Below are positions 16,640 to 26,300 of a stretch of DNA of 64,000 nucleotides, one piece after another. The notes beneath the pieces were generated by a model. That model had not been told where the DNA came from, ran no database searches, and saw only the letters and a program-made list of their open reading frames with translations. Position 1 is the stretch's first letter. Each line of letters starts with the position of its first letter. Source of the DNA: Thermaurantiacus tibetensis (lineage in GTDB: Bacteria > Pseudomonadota > Alphaproteobacteria > Sphingomonadales > Sphingomonadaceae); the NCBI RefSeq assembly GCF_015354055.1, contig NZ_JACHTM010000002.1, positions 186,001 to 250,000 of the forward strand. Direction: 5' to 3'. A program made the position numbers and the translations under genes.

Positions 16640-18394
16640 TCAGCGACGGGCGAACGCGGCCTCTGCGGCAGCGAGGTCGAGGCCGACGGCGAGCTTTCGC
16701 TCGAGGCGCGCGCGGAGCTTCTCGTCCGGCTCGAGCGCGAGCGCCGACGTCCAGACATGCCGCGCCTCGATCCGGCGGCCCACGCGCCAGAGCGCATCGC
16801 CGAGGTGGTCGGCAACCGTCGGATCGTGCGGCTCGGCTGCCCGCGCCTGTTCAAGGAGCTCGACCGCCTCCGCGAAGTGCCCGCGGACGAACTTCGACCA
16901 GCCCATCGAATCGATGATGGCGCCGTTGTCGGGCGCCGCCTTGAAGGCGCGGGCGATGAACGCATCCGCCTCGTCGAGCGACTGCCCGCGGTCGAGCAGC
17001 GAGTAGCCGAGGTAGTTGAGGAAGACCGCGTTCTCGCCCTGGAGCTCGACGGCGCGGCGCAGGTCGGGCTCGGCGGCCGCCCAGTCCCCGGCCTGCTCGA
17101 GGGTTGCCCCCCGCAGAAACCAGACCCAGGCCGTCTCGGGGCTGGCAGGGTCGGGAAGGCGCGCGATGGCCCGCGACAGGCTCTCGGCGGCTGCCCGATA
17201 GTCCTTCGCCTCGCGCTCGACCTCGGCAAGCCGCACCCAGTCCTCGAAGCCGGCGCCCGGCTCCTCGGCAAGCGCGGCAAGCCGGGCGCGGGCGCCGGCA
17301 AGGTCTCCGGAAGCCGCGAGAAGCTGGGCCCGGCGGACCCGCGCCGAGCGGGCATAGGGTCCGGCGGTCACCCGGTCGAGGCTCGCGATGGCAAGCGCGT
17401 GGAGGCCGTGGCGGCCGAGCATGTCTCCGGCCACCAGCCATGTCTCGGCCATCTGCGGGGCGACGAAGGTCGCGAAGCGCGCGAAGGCGAGCGAGGAGGG
17501 CTGCGGCCGGTCGCGGCTGGCGTCGGCTGCAAGCCGCATGAAGAGGAGCGCAAGCCCCTCGCCCGGAGACTGGACGAGGCCGCCGAGCCGCCGGCCGTCG
17601 AGCCCGGGCGTGGCGGCAAGCCGCGCGCGGGCGTCCGCGAGCAGCGGGTCGGCCGGCGGCCCGCCCCCCAGAATCAGCACGGCCTTCTCCCGCCAGGCAG
17701 CCGCCTTCGCAGGCTCCGCGCGCGCAGCCTCGAGCGCGGTCGAGGCTGCCTGCAGCCGCAGGCGCGGCACGCTCGCCCCCTCGGCCGCGACGATCCGGGC
17801 ATAGACCTCCGCCGCCTCCGCGTAGCGGCCGGCCAGCGCAAGGATGTGGCCCTGATGCTCGAGGAAGTAGGAGCGCGCGAGCGGGTTCCCCTCGGCACCG
17901 GTGAGAGGTGCGAGCGCCTCGTCCCACCTGCCGCGCGCCGCCCGGCTCCACGCCTCGAGCAGGGTGGAGATGACCGGCGTGGCCGCCCCCGGCGGGTCTC
18001 GGAAGCCGGCGCGCGCGGCGTCGAAGCCGCGCCAGTCCCGCGCGGCCGCTGCGGCGCTTGCGCGGGCAAGCGCCACGACCGGCGCGCCGAACCCGAAGCG
18101 GGAGGCCGCGCCGGGCTCGGGCGGATTGGCCGCAAGCTCGTCGGCAAGCCGGGTCATGGTGCGCAGGTCGCCCGAGACCAGCGCCGCCTCGAAGGCGTTG
18201 AGCCGCAGCTCGGGCACCTCGCGGTCGGTCGCCAGCGCGACGCCGAAGTTGGCCGAGGCGCGCGCAAGATCGTCCTCGCCCGCTGCCACCCGGCCGCGCA
18301 GGTAGGCGGCAAGCGCTGCATCCTGCCGCGCAGTCGCGAGCGCCGGCGCGGCGGGCGCAAGGCAGACGAGCACGGCAAGGAGACGGGTGCGCAT
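16640..18394 (-). CDS. Secreted tetratricopeptide-repeat protein
   Basis: A 584-residue protein with a signal peptide (about 1-20, ending PALA) followed by repeated helix pairs with the TPR spacing of small and aromatic residues, clearest in the C-terminal third (for example around the EAVELLEQARAAEPHDP and WAAAEPDLRRAVELQGENA segments). It is probably a periplasmic or lipid-free scaffold. Alternative ATGs lie 3 and 4 codons upstream at 18403 and 18406; none has a clear ribosome site. It sits upstream of ispE on the same strand. A function in cell-envelope assembly is possible but not shown. Confidence 0.82.
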   Translation of the reverse strand: MRTRLLAVLVCLAPAAPALATARQDAALAAYLRGRVAAGEDDLARASANFGVALATDREVPELRLNAFEAALVSGDLRTMTRLADELAANPPEPGAASRFGFGAPVVALARASAAAAARDWRGFDAARAGFRDPPGAATPVISTLLEAWSRAARGRWDEALAPLTGAEGNPLARSYFLEHQGHILALAGRYAEAAEVYARIVAAEGASVPRLRLQAASTALEAARAEPAKAAAWREKAVLILGGGPPADPLLADARARLAATPGLDGRRLGGLVQSPGEGLALLFMRLAADASRDRPQPSSLAFARFATFVAPQMAETWLVAGDMLGRHGLHALAIASLDRVTAGPYARSARVRRAQLLAASGDLAGARARLAALAEEPGAGFEDWVRLAEVEREAKDYRAAAESLSRAIARLPDPASPETAWVWFLRGATLEQAGDWAAAEPDLRRAVELQGENAVFLNYLGYSLLDRGQSLDEADAFIARAFKAAPDNGAIIDSMGWSKFVRGHFAEAVELLEQARAAEPHDPTVADHLGDALWRVGRRIEARHVWTSALALEPDEKLRARLERKLAVGLDLAAAEAAFARR

Positions 18395-18440
18395 CCCAAG
18401 CATCATGCCGGAGCGAGGCGCGCGCGAAAAGGGCTAAGTC

Positions 18441-20417
18441 TCAGGCGTCGATCTCCTCGGCGTCCACGGCGGCGGCGTGCGCCTGGATGAAGGCGAAGCG
18501 GTGCTCCGGCAACCGGCCCATCAGCCGCTCGACGAGCTCGCGCACGGCGTGCTGCTCCTGGTGGGTGGACGGCAGCGTCACGCGGATGAGGGTGCGCCGC
18601 GCCGGGTCCATCGTGGTCTCGCGCAGCTGGGAGGGCAGCATCTCGCCGAGGCCCTTGAACCGCCCCACCTCGACCTTCCGCCCGCGGAAGCGCGTGGCGA
18701 GCAGCCGGTCCCGCTCGGCCTCGTCGCGGGCATAGACGCTCTCGCTGCCGGCGGTCAGGCGGAACAGCGGCGGCTGGGCGAGGAACAGGCGGCCGGCAGC
18801 GACGAGGCCCGGCATCTCGCGGAAGAAGAAGGTCATGAGGAGCGTGGCGATGTGCGCGCCATCAACGTCGGCGTCGGTCATGATGATGACGCGCTCGTAG
18901 CGGAGCGCCGCAAGGTCGAAGCGCTCGCGGGTGCCGCAGCCGAGCGCGAGCGCGAGGTCGGCGAGCTCCTGGTTCTCGCGCACCTTGGAGGCCGCCGCCG
19001 AGGCGACGTTCAGGATCTTGCCGCGGATGGGGAGGATCGCCTGGGTCTGCCGGTCGCGCGCCTGCTTGGCCGAGCCGCCCGCCGAGTCGCCCTCGACGAT
19101 GAAGAGCTCGGTGCCCTCCGCTTCCTGGCGGACGCAGTCGGTCAGCTTGCCCGGCAGCCTGAGCGCCCGGCGCTGCACGGCCGTCTTGCGGGCAACGTCG
19201 CGCGCCTGGCGCCGGGCGAGCCGCTCCTCCATCCGGTCGAGCACGTGGGCGAGGAGCGCCCGGCCCCGCTCCTGGTCTTGCGTAAGCCAGTGGTCGAGCA
19301 TGTCGCGGATCGCGCCCTCGACCAGCCGCGCCGCCTCCGGCGAGGTGAGGCGATCCTTGGTCTGCGACTGGAACTGCGGCTCGGGGATGAAGAGGGAGAG
19401 CATGACGATGGCGCCGGCGAGCGCGTCCTCGGCGGTCAGCTCGGCGGCCCGCTTCTGGCCGACGAGCCCCGCGAAGGCCTTGAGCGACTTCGTGACCGCG
19501 GCGCGGAAGCCTGCCTCGTGCGTGCCGCCGTCGGGCGTTGGGATGGTGTTGCAGTACCAGCTCGCCTGCCCCTCGCCGGCCACCGTCCAGTGCACCGCCC
19601 ACTCGAGCTGACCCTGCCCGTCGGCAAAGGCGAGCCGCCCGGCGAATGGCTGGTTGGTGACGGTGGCGTCGCCGGCCACCGCTTCGGCGAGATGGTCGGC
19701 AAGCCCGCCAGGGAAGAGGAAGGTCTGGCTCTCGGGCACCCGTTCGGAGGCAAGGCCCGGCGCGCAGCGCCAGCGGATCTCGACTCCGCCGAAGAGATAG
19801 GCCTTGCTCCGCGCGAGGCGCCACAGGCGCTCGGGCGAGAATCGCGCGCCCTCGCCGAAGATCTGCGGGTCGGGACGGAACCTGACGGTGGTGCCGCGCC
19901 GCGCCGGCGCCGGACCCACCGTCTCGAGCGGGGCCAGGGGCACGCCGCGGGCGTAGCGCTGCCGGTAAAGGGTGCGGTTGCGCGCCACTTCCACCTCGAG
20001 CGACTCCGAAAGCGCATTGACGACCGAGATGCCGACGCCATGGAGTCCGCCCGCCGTGCGGTAGGCCTTGCCCGAGAACTTGCCGCCCGAGTGCAGCATC
20101 GTCAGGATGACCTCGAGCGCCGAGCGGTCGGGAAAGCGCGGGTGCGGATCGACCGGGATGCCCCGGCCATTGTCGCTGATGGCGAGCGTGCCGTCAGACT
20201 CGAGGGCCACCTCGATCCGAGTGGCGTGCCCCGCCACCGCCTCGTCCATCGCATTGTCGAGCACCTCGGCGGCGAGATGGTGCAGCGCGCGGGCATCCGT
20301 GCCGCCCACGTACATGCCTGGCCGCCGCCGCACCGGCTCGAGACCTTCGAGCACTTCGATCTGGTGGGCATCGTAGCCCGACGGATCCGGAGCAGGGGCG
20401 GCGAAGAGGTCGGTCAT
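18441..20417 (-). CDS. parE: DNA topoisomerase IV subunit B
   Basis: ATPase subunit of topoisomerase IV, which unlinks daughter chromosomes together with ParC. The 658 residues contain the GHKL ATPase (EVLDNAMDEA near 51-60, DNGRGIPVD near 78), the transducer domain, and the TOPRIM domain with EGDSAGGSAKQ and the metal-binding DADVDGAHI. Its length and the RRRPGMYVGGT start region fit ParE of alphaproteobacteria rather than the longer GyrB. No parC is nearby. It lies alone, 46 bases upstream of the TPR gene. Confidence 0.93.
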   Translation of the reverse strand: MTDLFAAPAPDPSGYDAHQIEVLEGLEPVRRRPGMYVGGTDARALHHLAAEVLDNAMDEAVAGHATRIEVALESDGTLAISDNGRGIPVDPHPRFPDRSALEVILTMLHSGGKFSGKAYRTAGGLHGVGISVVNALSESLEVEVARNRTLYRQRYARGVPLAPLETVGPAPARRGTTVRFRPDPQIFGEGARFSPERLWRLARSKAYLFGGVEIRWRCAPGLASERVPESQTFLFPGGLADHLAEAVAGDATVTNQPFAGRLAFADGQGQLEWAVHWTVAGEGQASWYCNTIPTPDGGTHEAGFRAAVTKSLKAFAGLVGQKRAAELTAEDALAGAIVMLSLFIPEPQFQSQTKDRLTSPEAARLVEGAIRDMLDHWLTQDQERGRALLAHVLDRMEERLARRQARDVARKTAVQRRALRLPGKLTDCVRQEAEGTELFIVEGDSAGGSAKQARDRQTQAILPIRGKILNVASAAASKVRENQELADLALALGCGTRERFDLAALRYERVIIMTDADVDGAHIATLLMTFFFREMPGLVAAGRLFLAQPPLFRLTAGSESVYARDEAERDRLLATRFRGRKVEVGRFKGLGEMLPSQLRETTMDPARRTLIRVTLPSTHQEQHAVRELVERLMGRLPEHRFAFIQAHAAAVDAEEIDA

Positions 20418-20494
20418 TGCCAGGGAACCCTAGCCCGGTCGGGGGGCGAGGGGAATCGCCCGCGCGGAACATCGGGGGAACGAGTTGCGGGCAA

Positions 20495-20512
20495 TGTGGC
20501 TCAACCGCCACA
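20495..20512. promoter_or_regulatory. Dyad, possible upstream activator site for the porin gene
   Basis: TGTGGC and GCCACA form a perfect inverted repeat around a 6-base centre. If transcription starts near 20601, the dyad lies about 90-105 bases upstream. That is where enhancer-binding activators of sigma-54 promoters usually sit. It is not a clear match to the NtrC consensus, so the regulator is unknown. Confidence 0.35.
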
Positions 20513-20558
20513 GCCGACGGCCGAGGCGCCGGATGCGCCACCTGACGAACATTCCGGC

Positions 20559-20573
20559 TTGTGCAGCGCACAA
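20559..20573. promoter_or_regulatory. Second dyad abutting the -24 element
   Basis: TTGTGC and GCACAA are exact inverted repeats separated by AGC. The dyad ends 2 bases before the -24 GG of the sigma-54-like promoter. A protein bound here would touch or hinder the polymerase, so it might be a repressor or co-regulator site. TTGTGC could also be read as a weak -35 element with CATGTT 17 bases on. Confidence 0.35.
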
Positions 20574-20590
20574 TCGGCAGGCATGTTGCG
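20574..20590 (+). promoter_or_regulatory. Sigma-54-like -24/-12 promoter of the porin gene
   Basis: CGGCAG-GCATG-TTGC fits the sigma-54 pattern TGGCAC-N5-TTGC with mismatches at two positions (C for T, G for C). The essential GG (20576-20577) and GC (20588-20589) have exactly the needed spacing. Transcription would start near 20601, giving a leader of about 75 bases. Such promoters need an activator; the upstream dyad is a candidate site. Confidence 0.5.
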
Positions 20591-20675
20591 AGACAAGAGG
20601 GTGGGACACGCCCCGCGAGGGAAACCCGGCGCGCAGGAACCCGCGGCATACCTGTCGATTCGCTGGGAGAACAAC

Positions 20676-21431
20676 ATGAAGAGACATCGCTTCGGGGGTT
20701 CAGGCCTCTTCGCGCTCGCAACGCTTCTCGCGGCGAGCCCGCCGGTCCGCGCGCAGGACGCGGAGGCGGAAAAGCCGTTCACGCTTTCGGGTTCGGTCAC
20801 GCTCGTGTCCGACTACCGCTGGCGCGGCGTCACCCTCTCCAACCGGGACTGGGCGATCCAGGGGGGGCTCCAGGTCAGCCACAGCTCGGGCCTCTTCATC
20901 GGCACCTGGGCCTCCTCGATCTCGCCCTACGGCGGCTCCACCACCGAAGTGGACGTCTTCGGCGGCTGGTCGGGCAACCTCGGGCCGCTGTCCACCACCG
21001 TCGGCCTCTACTCCTACCTCTACCCCGGTGGCGTCGGCGTGAACTTCTTCGAGGTCTATGGCTCGCTCGGCTACCAGATCGGCACGCTGTCGCTGACCGC
21101 CGGCCTCAACTGGGCGCCGGACCAGGGCAATCTCGCCGGCTCGAGCCGCTACCTGTTCGGCTCGGCCGCCTTCCAGATCCCGGAGACGCCCATTACCGTG
21201 AAGGGATCGATCGGCTCCGAGCGCGGCTCCGTCGTCGTCGACAACACCGGCCAGACCCGCAGGAAGTTCGACTGGCTGATCGGTGTCGACATCTCGGGCT
21301 CGGCCATCGGCTTCGACCCGCTCACCATCGGCTTCGCCTACTCGGGCAACGACCTGCCCGATCGGGGACGCAACGGTCTCAACAGCTACGCACGGAGCGG
21401 CTTCGTCTTTTCGATCGGCGCGAGCTTCTGA
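20676..21431 (+). CDS. TorF-family putative outer-membrane porin
   Basis: A 251-residue beta-barrel protein. After a signal peptide (about 1-26, ending VRAQ) it shows the family start LSGSVTLVSDYRWRGVTLSNRDWAIQGG, then alternating polar and hydrophobic strands, and it ends in Phe, as outer-membrane barrels do. This is the TorF/TIGR02001 family. In related bacteria such porins often sit beside nitrogen-regulation and ammonium-transporter genes, which is established context but absent here. A GGGAGA ribosome site precedes ATG 20676. A sigma-54-like promoter upstream fits nitrogen control by inference. Confidence 0.88.
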   Translation: MKRHRFGGSGLFALATLLAASPPVRAQDAEAEKPFTLSGSVTLVSDYRWRGVTLSNRDWAIQGGLQVSHSSGLFIGTWASSISPYGGSTTEVDVFGGWSGNLGPLSTTVGLYSYLYPGGVGVNFFEVYGSLGYQIGTLSLTAGLNWAPDQGNLAGSSRYLFGSAAFQIPETPITVKGSIGSERGSVVVDNTGQTRRKFDWLIGVDISGSAIGFDPLTIGFAYSGNDLPDRGRNGLNSYARSGFVFSIGASF

Positions 21432-21441
21432 CGCTTCCGTT

Positions 21442-21465
21442 GCGGCCCGGGCACGCCCGGACCGC
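21442..21465. terminator. Bidirectional terminator hairpin between porin and tig
   Basis: GCGG and CCGGG pair with CCCGG and CCGC around a CACG loop, with one mismatched pair between the two stem parts. It lies between the convergent stops of the porin gene and trigger factor. There is no long T-run, so it may rely on stem strength or on Rho. Confidence 0.6.
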
Positions 21466-21471
21466 CAGGCG

Positions 21472-22995
21472 CTACTCCGCCCCGGCCTTCGGCGCCCGCT
21501 TGCGGGTCGGCTTCGGCTCGCTCGCGGCGGGCGCGTCGGCCCCGCCCTCCTCAGCCTCCGCCGCCTTCGCCCGCGCCGCCCGCTTCGGCTTCGCCGGCTC
21601 GGCGCGGGCATCGGCGTGGTCGCAGTCAGGGCCGTGGACATGGCCGGGCTCCCCGTGCGCCGGCAGGCGGGAAAGCGGCGTCTCGTCCTCGCTCGCGATG
21701 GCCGCCTCGAGCTCGGCGCGCGTCACCCGGCGCTCGGTGATGGCCGCCTTCGCGAGCAGATGGTCCACCACCTTCTCCTCGTAGAGCGGCGCGCGCAGCT
21801 GGGCCGCGGCCATGGGGTTCTCGGCGAAATATTTGCGCACCTCCGCCTCCTGGCCCGGGTAACGCGCCGCCTCCTCGGCAACCAGCCGGTTCATCTCGGC
21901 CTGGGTGATGCCGATGCCCGCCTTCTGGCCGATGTCGGAGAGGAGCAGCCCGAGCCGCACCCGCCGGGTGGCGATGCGCATGTAGTCGCCGCGCTCGGCC
22001 TCGGCGGCCGCGCGCTCCTCCTCCGACATGCCTTCGGTCAGCTGCGCCCAGATGGTCTGGAACTCGGCCTCGACCATCGAGGGCGGGACGTCGAAGTCCA
22101 CCTGCGCTGCCAGGTGGTCGAGGAGCTTCCGCTTCATGTAGGTGCGCGTGAGCGGCGCGAGCTCGCGCTCCAGCTGCTCCTTCAGAAGCTCCCTCAGCGT
22201 CCCGAGCCCGTCGAGCCCGAGGTTCTTCGCGAGCGCATCGTCGACGGCCGGAATCTCGGGCACCCGGACTGCCGTGACCGTGACCGCGAACTCGGCCTCC
22301 TTCCCCGCGATCGCCGGCGCGGGATAGTCCGCCGGAATGGTGAGCCTGACGGTGCGCTCCTCGCCGGCGATGGCCCCCTCCAGCTGCGCCTCGAAGCCCG
22401 GAATGAGCCGTCCGGAGCCGAGCGCGATCTCCATGCCCGTGCCCGTGCCGCCCTCGAAGGGCTCGCCGCCGACCGTGCCGCGGAAGTCCATGACGACAAG
22501 GTCTCCGCGCCGCGCGGCATGGCCGGGTTCGGCCTCGACGAAGCGCTTCTGCTGCTCGGCCAGCCGCGCCAGTGCCGCCTCGACCTCGGCCTCGTCCACC
22601 TCGACCACCAGCCGCTCGAGCGCGATGCCCTCGGTCAGGACCTCGGGCACCTCGGGCAGGATCTCCATGTCGACCGAGACCACGAGGTCCTCGCCGTCGT
22701 CCGGCAGCCGGTCGAGGTCGACCGAGGGCTGCATCGCCGGGCGCAGCTGCCGCTCGCCGATGAGCGCCTTCAGCCCCTCGTCCACCGCCTCCCGGATGGC
22801 CTCCTGCCGCAGCGCTGCCCCATGCATCCGGCGGATGAGGTTGCCCGGCACCTTGCCCGGGCGGAAGCCCGGCATGCGGACGCGCGGCGCCACCTCGGCG
22901 ACCGCGTTCTCGACCCGGGCGTCAATGTCGGCTGCGGGAATGCGGAGCGAGAAGCCGCGCTTCAGCCCCTCGTTCAGGGTCTCGGTCACCTGCAT
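21472..22995 (-). CDS. tig: Trigger factor, ribosome-bound chaperone
   Basis: Ribosome-associated folding factor and peptidyl-prolyl isomerase. The N-terminal ribosome-binding domain shows the signature GFRPGKVP (near residues 44-51), the FKBP-like PPIase domain follows (about 155-240), then the helical chaperone domain. At 507 residues it is longer than the usual 430-460. The last 65 or so residues form an Ala/Lys/Arg/Pro-rich tail containing HVHGPDCDH. ATG 22995 follows a GAGGATGAGAT ribosome site; the frame stays open further upstream through the tRNA gene, which is not coding. Confidence 0.95.
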   Translation of the reverse strand: MQVTETLNEGLKRGFSLRIPAADIDARVENAVAEVAPRVRMPGFRPGKVPGNLIRRMHGAALRQEAIREAVDEGLKALIGERQLRPAMQPSVDLDRLPDDGEDLVVSVDMEILPEVPEVLTEGIALERLVVEVDEAEVEAALARLAEQQKRFVEAEPGHAARRGDLVVMDFRGTVGGEPFEGGTGTGMEIALGSGRLIPGFEAQLEGAIAGEERTVRLTIPADYPAPAIAGKEAEFAVTVTAVRVPEIPAVDDALAKNLGLDGLGTLRELLKEQLERELAPLTRTYMKRKLLDHLAAQVDFDVPPSMVEAEFQTIWAQLTEGMSEEERAAAEAERGDYMRIATRRVRLGLLLSDIGQKAGIGITQAEMNRLVAEEAARYPGQEAEVRKYFAENPMAAAQLRAPLYEEKVVDHLLAKAAITERRVTRAELEAAIASEDETPLSRLPAHGEPGHVHGPDCDHADARAEPAKPKRAARAKAAEAEEGGADAPAASEPKPTRKRAPKAGAE

Positions 22996-23148
22996 GATCT
23001 CATCCTCGTCCTGGGCCCGGTCTCTGACCCGATCTCCGCTCTCCGGCCCGATCTCCGCCACCGCCGCGCCGGGCCTCCGCTGCCAGCCTCCGTGCCCGCG
23101 CGACCGGCCCCGTCGCCCGGCTCCGCACCCCGGGGCACGCCAGCCGGA

Positions 23149-23232
23149 TGGTGCGGGTGGAGGGATTCGAACCCCCACGTCAGGGACACCGGAACCTAAA
23201 TCCGGCGCGTCTGCCAGTTCCGCCACACCCGC
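23149..23232 (-). tRNA. tRNA-Leu (anticodon TAG)
   Basis: Minus-strand class II tRNA. The acceptor GCGGGTG pairs with CACCCGC, the anticodon loop reads TTTAGGT in a CCGGA/TCCGG stem, a variable arm follows, and the T-arm has GGGTTCGAATCCC. CCA is encoded. The total of 84 bases fits tRNA-Leu. It lies 153 bases upstream of tig on the same strand. Confidence 0.95.
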
Positions 23233-23318
23233 GCTCGCAGACCCGAGGCAAGCGACCGGCGCCCCTATCGCAAGCACGCCGGGCGAGGCAAGCCGCAGCT
23301 GCAGCGCCCCCGCGCGCC

Positions 23319-23347
23319 TTGCATCCTCGCAGAAAGGACAGTATAGC
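23319..23347 (+). promoter_or_regulatory. Predicted promoter of the indolepyruvate oxidoreductase gene
   Basis: TTGCAT (23319-23324) and TATAGC (23342-23347) are 17 bases apart, a strong housekeeping-type promoter for this GC-rich genome. Transcription would start near 23354, only about 15 bases before the ATG, with CGGGAGA acting as ribosome site. Confidence 0.6.
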
Positions 23348-23368
23348 TGACCAATCGGGAGACTCGCC

Positions 23369-26300
23369 ATGAACGTCGCCACCGCCCTGCGCGAGGTCAG
23401 CCTCGCCGACCGCTACGACCTTTCGGCCGAGCGGATCTTCCTGTCGGGCACGCAGGCGCTGGTGCGGCTTGCCCTCGTCCAGCGCGCGCGCGACGCCGCC
23501 GCCGGTCTCGACACGGCCGGCTTCATCTCCGGCTACCGGGGCTCGCCGCTCGGCGGCCTCGACCAGGAGCTGTGGCGGGCAAAGAACGAGCTCGCCGCCA
23601 GCAACATCGTCTTCGTGCCCGGAATCAACGAGGAGCTGGCCGCAACCGCCGTCTGGGGCGCGCAGATGGCCGCGCTTAACCCGCGCGCGAGGCACGATGG
23701 CGTGTTCGGCATCTGGTACGGCAAGGGGCCGGGGCTCGACCGCGCGATGGACGTGATGAAGCATGCCAACGCCGCCGGCACCTCGCGCCATGGCGGCGTG
23801 CTTGCCATCGTCGGCGACGACCATGGCGCCAAGTCCTCCACCCTTCCCCACCAGTCGGACCACAACTTCCTCGCCGCCTTCGTGCCCTTCCTCGCCCCGG
23901 CCTCGGTCCACGAGATCGTGGAGTACGGCCTGCTTGGGCTGGCCATGAGCCGCTTCGCGGGCACCTGGGTGGGCCTCAAGGCCACCGCCGACACGGTCGA
24001 GACCTCCGCCACCGTCGACACCGCGGCCGAGCGCCGCGCCATCGTCTTCCCCGACTTCGCCTTCCCCGAGGGTGGAGTCCACATCCGGCCCAACGACATC
24101 TGGCGCGAGGAGGACACGCGCCTCCAGCGCTTCAAGGGCTTCGCCGCCCAGGCCTTCGCGCGGGCGAACGGAATCGACCGCCTCGTCTTCGACAGCCCCC
24201 GCCCCCGCTTCGGCATCCTGACGACGGGCAAGGCCTACACCGACACGCTGGAGGCGCTCCACGCACTCGGCATCGACGCGGCCGTCGCCCGCGACATCGG
24301 GCTTCGCGTCTACAAGGTGGGCATGCCCTGGCCGCTCGAGCCCGACGGCGTGCGCGCCTTCGCCGAAGGGCTCGAGGAGATCCTCGTCATCGAGGAGAAG
24401 CGCGAGTTCATCGAGCACCAGCTGAAGTGGCAGCTCTACAACTGGAAGCCCGACGTGCGCCCGGTGGTGGTGGGCAAGCACGACGAGGCGGGCGAATGGC
24501 TGCTCTCGCCCGACAACGAGCTGACGCCAGGCATGATCGCCCACGTGATCGCCGCGCGCATCAGCCGCTTCCACGCAACCGACCGGGTCAGGGAGGCGCT
24601 TGCCTACTTCGCCCGCCGCGAGGCGCTGGCGAAGGCCTTCGCGCCGCCGCTCAAGCGCTCGCCCTGGTTCTGCTCGGGCTGCCCGCACAACACGTCGACC
24701 AGGGTGCCCGAGGGCAGCCGCGCGCTCGCCGGCATCGGCTGCCACATCATGGCGCTGTGGATGGACCGTGCCCAGACCTTCACCCAGATGGGCGGCGAAG
24801 GCGTAACCTGGGTGGGCGAGGCCCCCTTCGTCGACGAGCCCCATGTCTTCGCCAACCTCGGCGACGGCACCTACGAGCACTCCGGCATCCTCGCCATCCG
24901 CCAGGCGATCGCGGCGAAGGTGAACATCACCTACAAGATCCTCTTCAACGATGCGGTCGCCATGACCGGCGGCCAGCCAGTGGAGGGCGGTCTCACGGTC
25001 GCGCGGATCGCCCGGCAGATGCTGGCCGAGGGCGCAGCGAAGGTGGTGGTGCTGACCGAGGACGTCGGCCGCTACCGCGGGGCGGACCACATGCCCGCCG
25101 ACGTGCCGGTGCTCGACCGGAGCGCGCTCGAGACCGTCTCGAAGGAGCTCCGGGAGACGCCCGGCACCACCGTCATCATCTACGACCAGACCTGCGCGGC
25201 CGAGAAGCGGCGGCGCAGGAAGCGCGGCCTCATGCCCGACCCGGACCGCCGCGTCGTCATCAACCCCGAGGTCTGCGAGGGGTGCGGCGACTGCTCCGTC
25301 CAGTCGAACTGCGTCTCGATCGAGCCGCTCGAGACCGAGCTCGGACGCAAGCGGCGGATCAACCAGTCGAGCTGCAACAAGGACTTCTCGTGCCTGAAGG
25401 GCTTCTGCCCAAGCTTCGTCACCGTCTCCGGCGCGACCCTGCGCAAGCCTGACCCGGCCGCCCTTCCGCTTGCCGCCATTCCCGAGCCGGCCCCGGCACC
25501 GCTCGGCCACGACCACTCGATCCTGGTCACCGGCATCGGCGGTACCGGCGTGCTCACCGTCTCGGCGCTCCTCGGCATGGCCGCACACATCGCCGGCCTT
25601 GCCTCGACCACCGCCGACATGGCGGGCCTCGCCCAGAAGGGCGGCGCGGTGTGGAGCGCAGTCCGGATTGCCGCCAGCAACGACGCGCTGCTCTCCCCGC
25701 GCATCATGACCGGCGGGGCCGACCTGCTCCTTGCCTGCGACTCGGTCGTCGCCGCCGACCGGGCCGCCGCCGACATGCTCTCGACCGCCCGGACCCATGC
25801 GGTTGCCAACGCCGACATCGCGCCGACGGCCGACTTCGTGCGGAACCGGGATTTCGACTTCCGTGCCGCGCTCGTGCGCCGCCAGATCGAGAAAGCGGCG
25901 CGCAGTGCCGACTTCGTGCCCGCCGAGCGGATCGCGACCGAACTCCTCGGCGACGCGATCGGCGCCAACATGCTCCTCCTTGGCTACGCGGTGCAGAAGG
26001 GCCTCGTCCCCCTGCCGCTCGCGGCCATCGAGAAGGCGATCGAGCTGAACGGCGTCGCGGTCGGCTTCAACCGGCGGGCGCTCTCGCTCGGCCGGCTCCT
26101 TGCGCATGCGCCCGAGCGGGTGGAAGCCCTGCTCCGGCCCGAGCCGCAGCCGCTTTCCCTCGACGCTGGCATTGCCGCGCGCGCAGCCCGGCTCGAGGCC
26201 TGGGGCAACGCCGCCTGGGCGCGACGGTACACCGCCCTCGTCGAGCGGGTGCGCGCGGCCGAGGCAGCCGTCGCGCCCGGTTCCACCGCGCTGACCGAGG

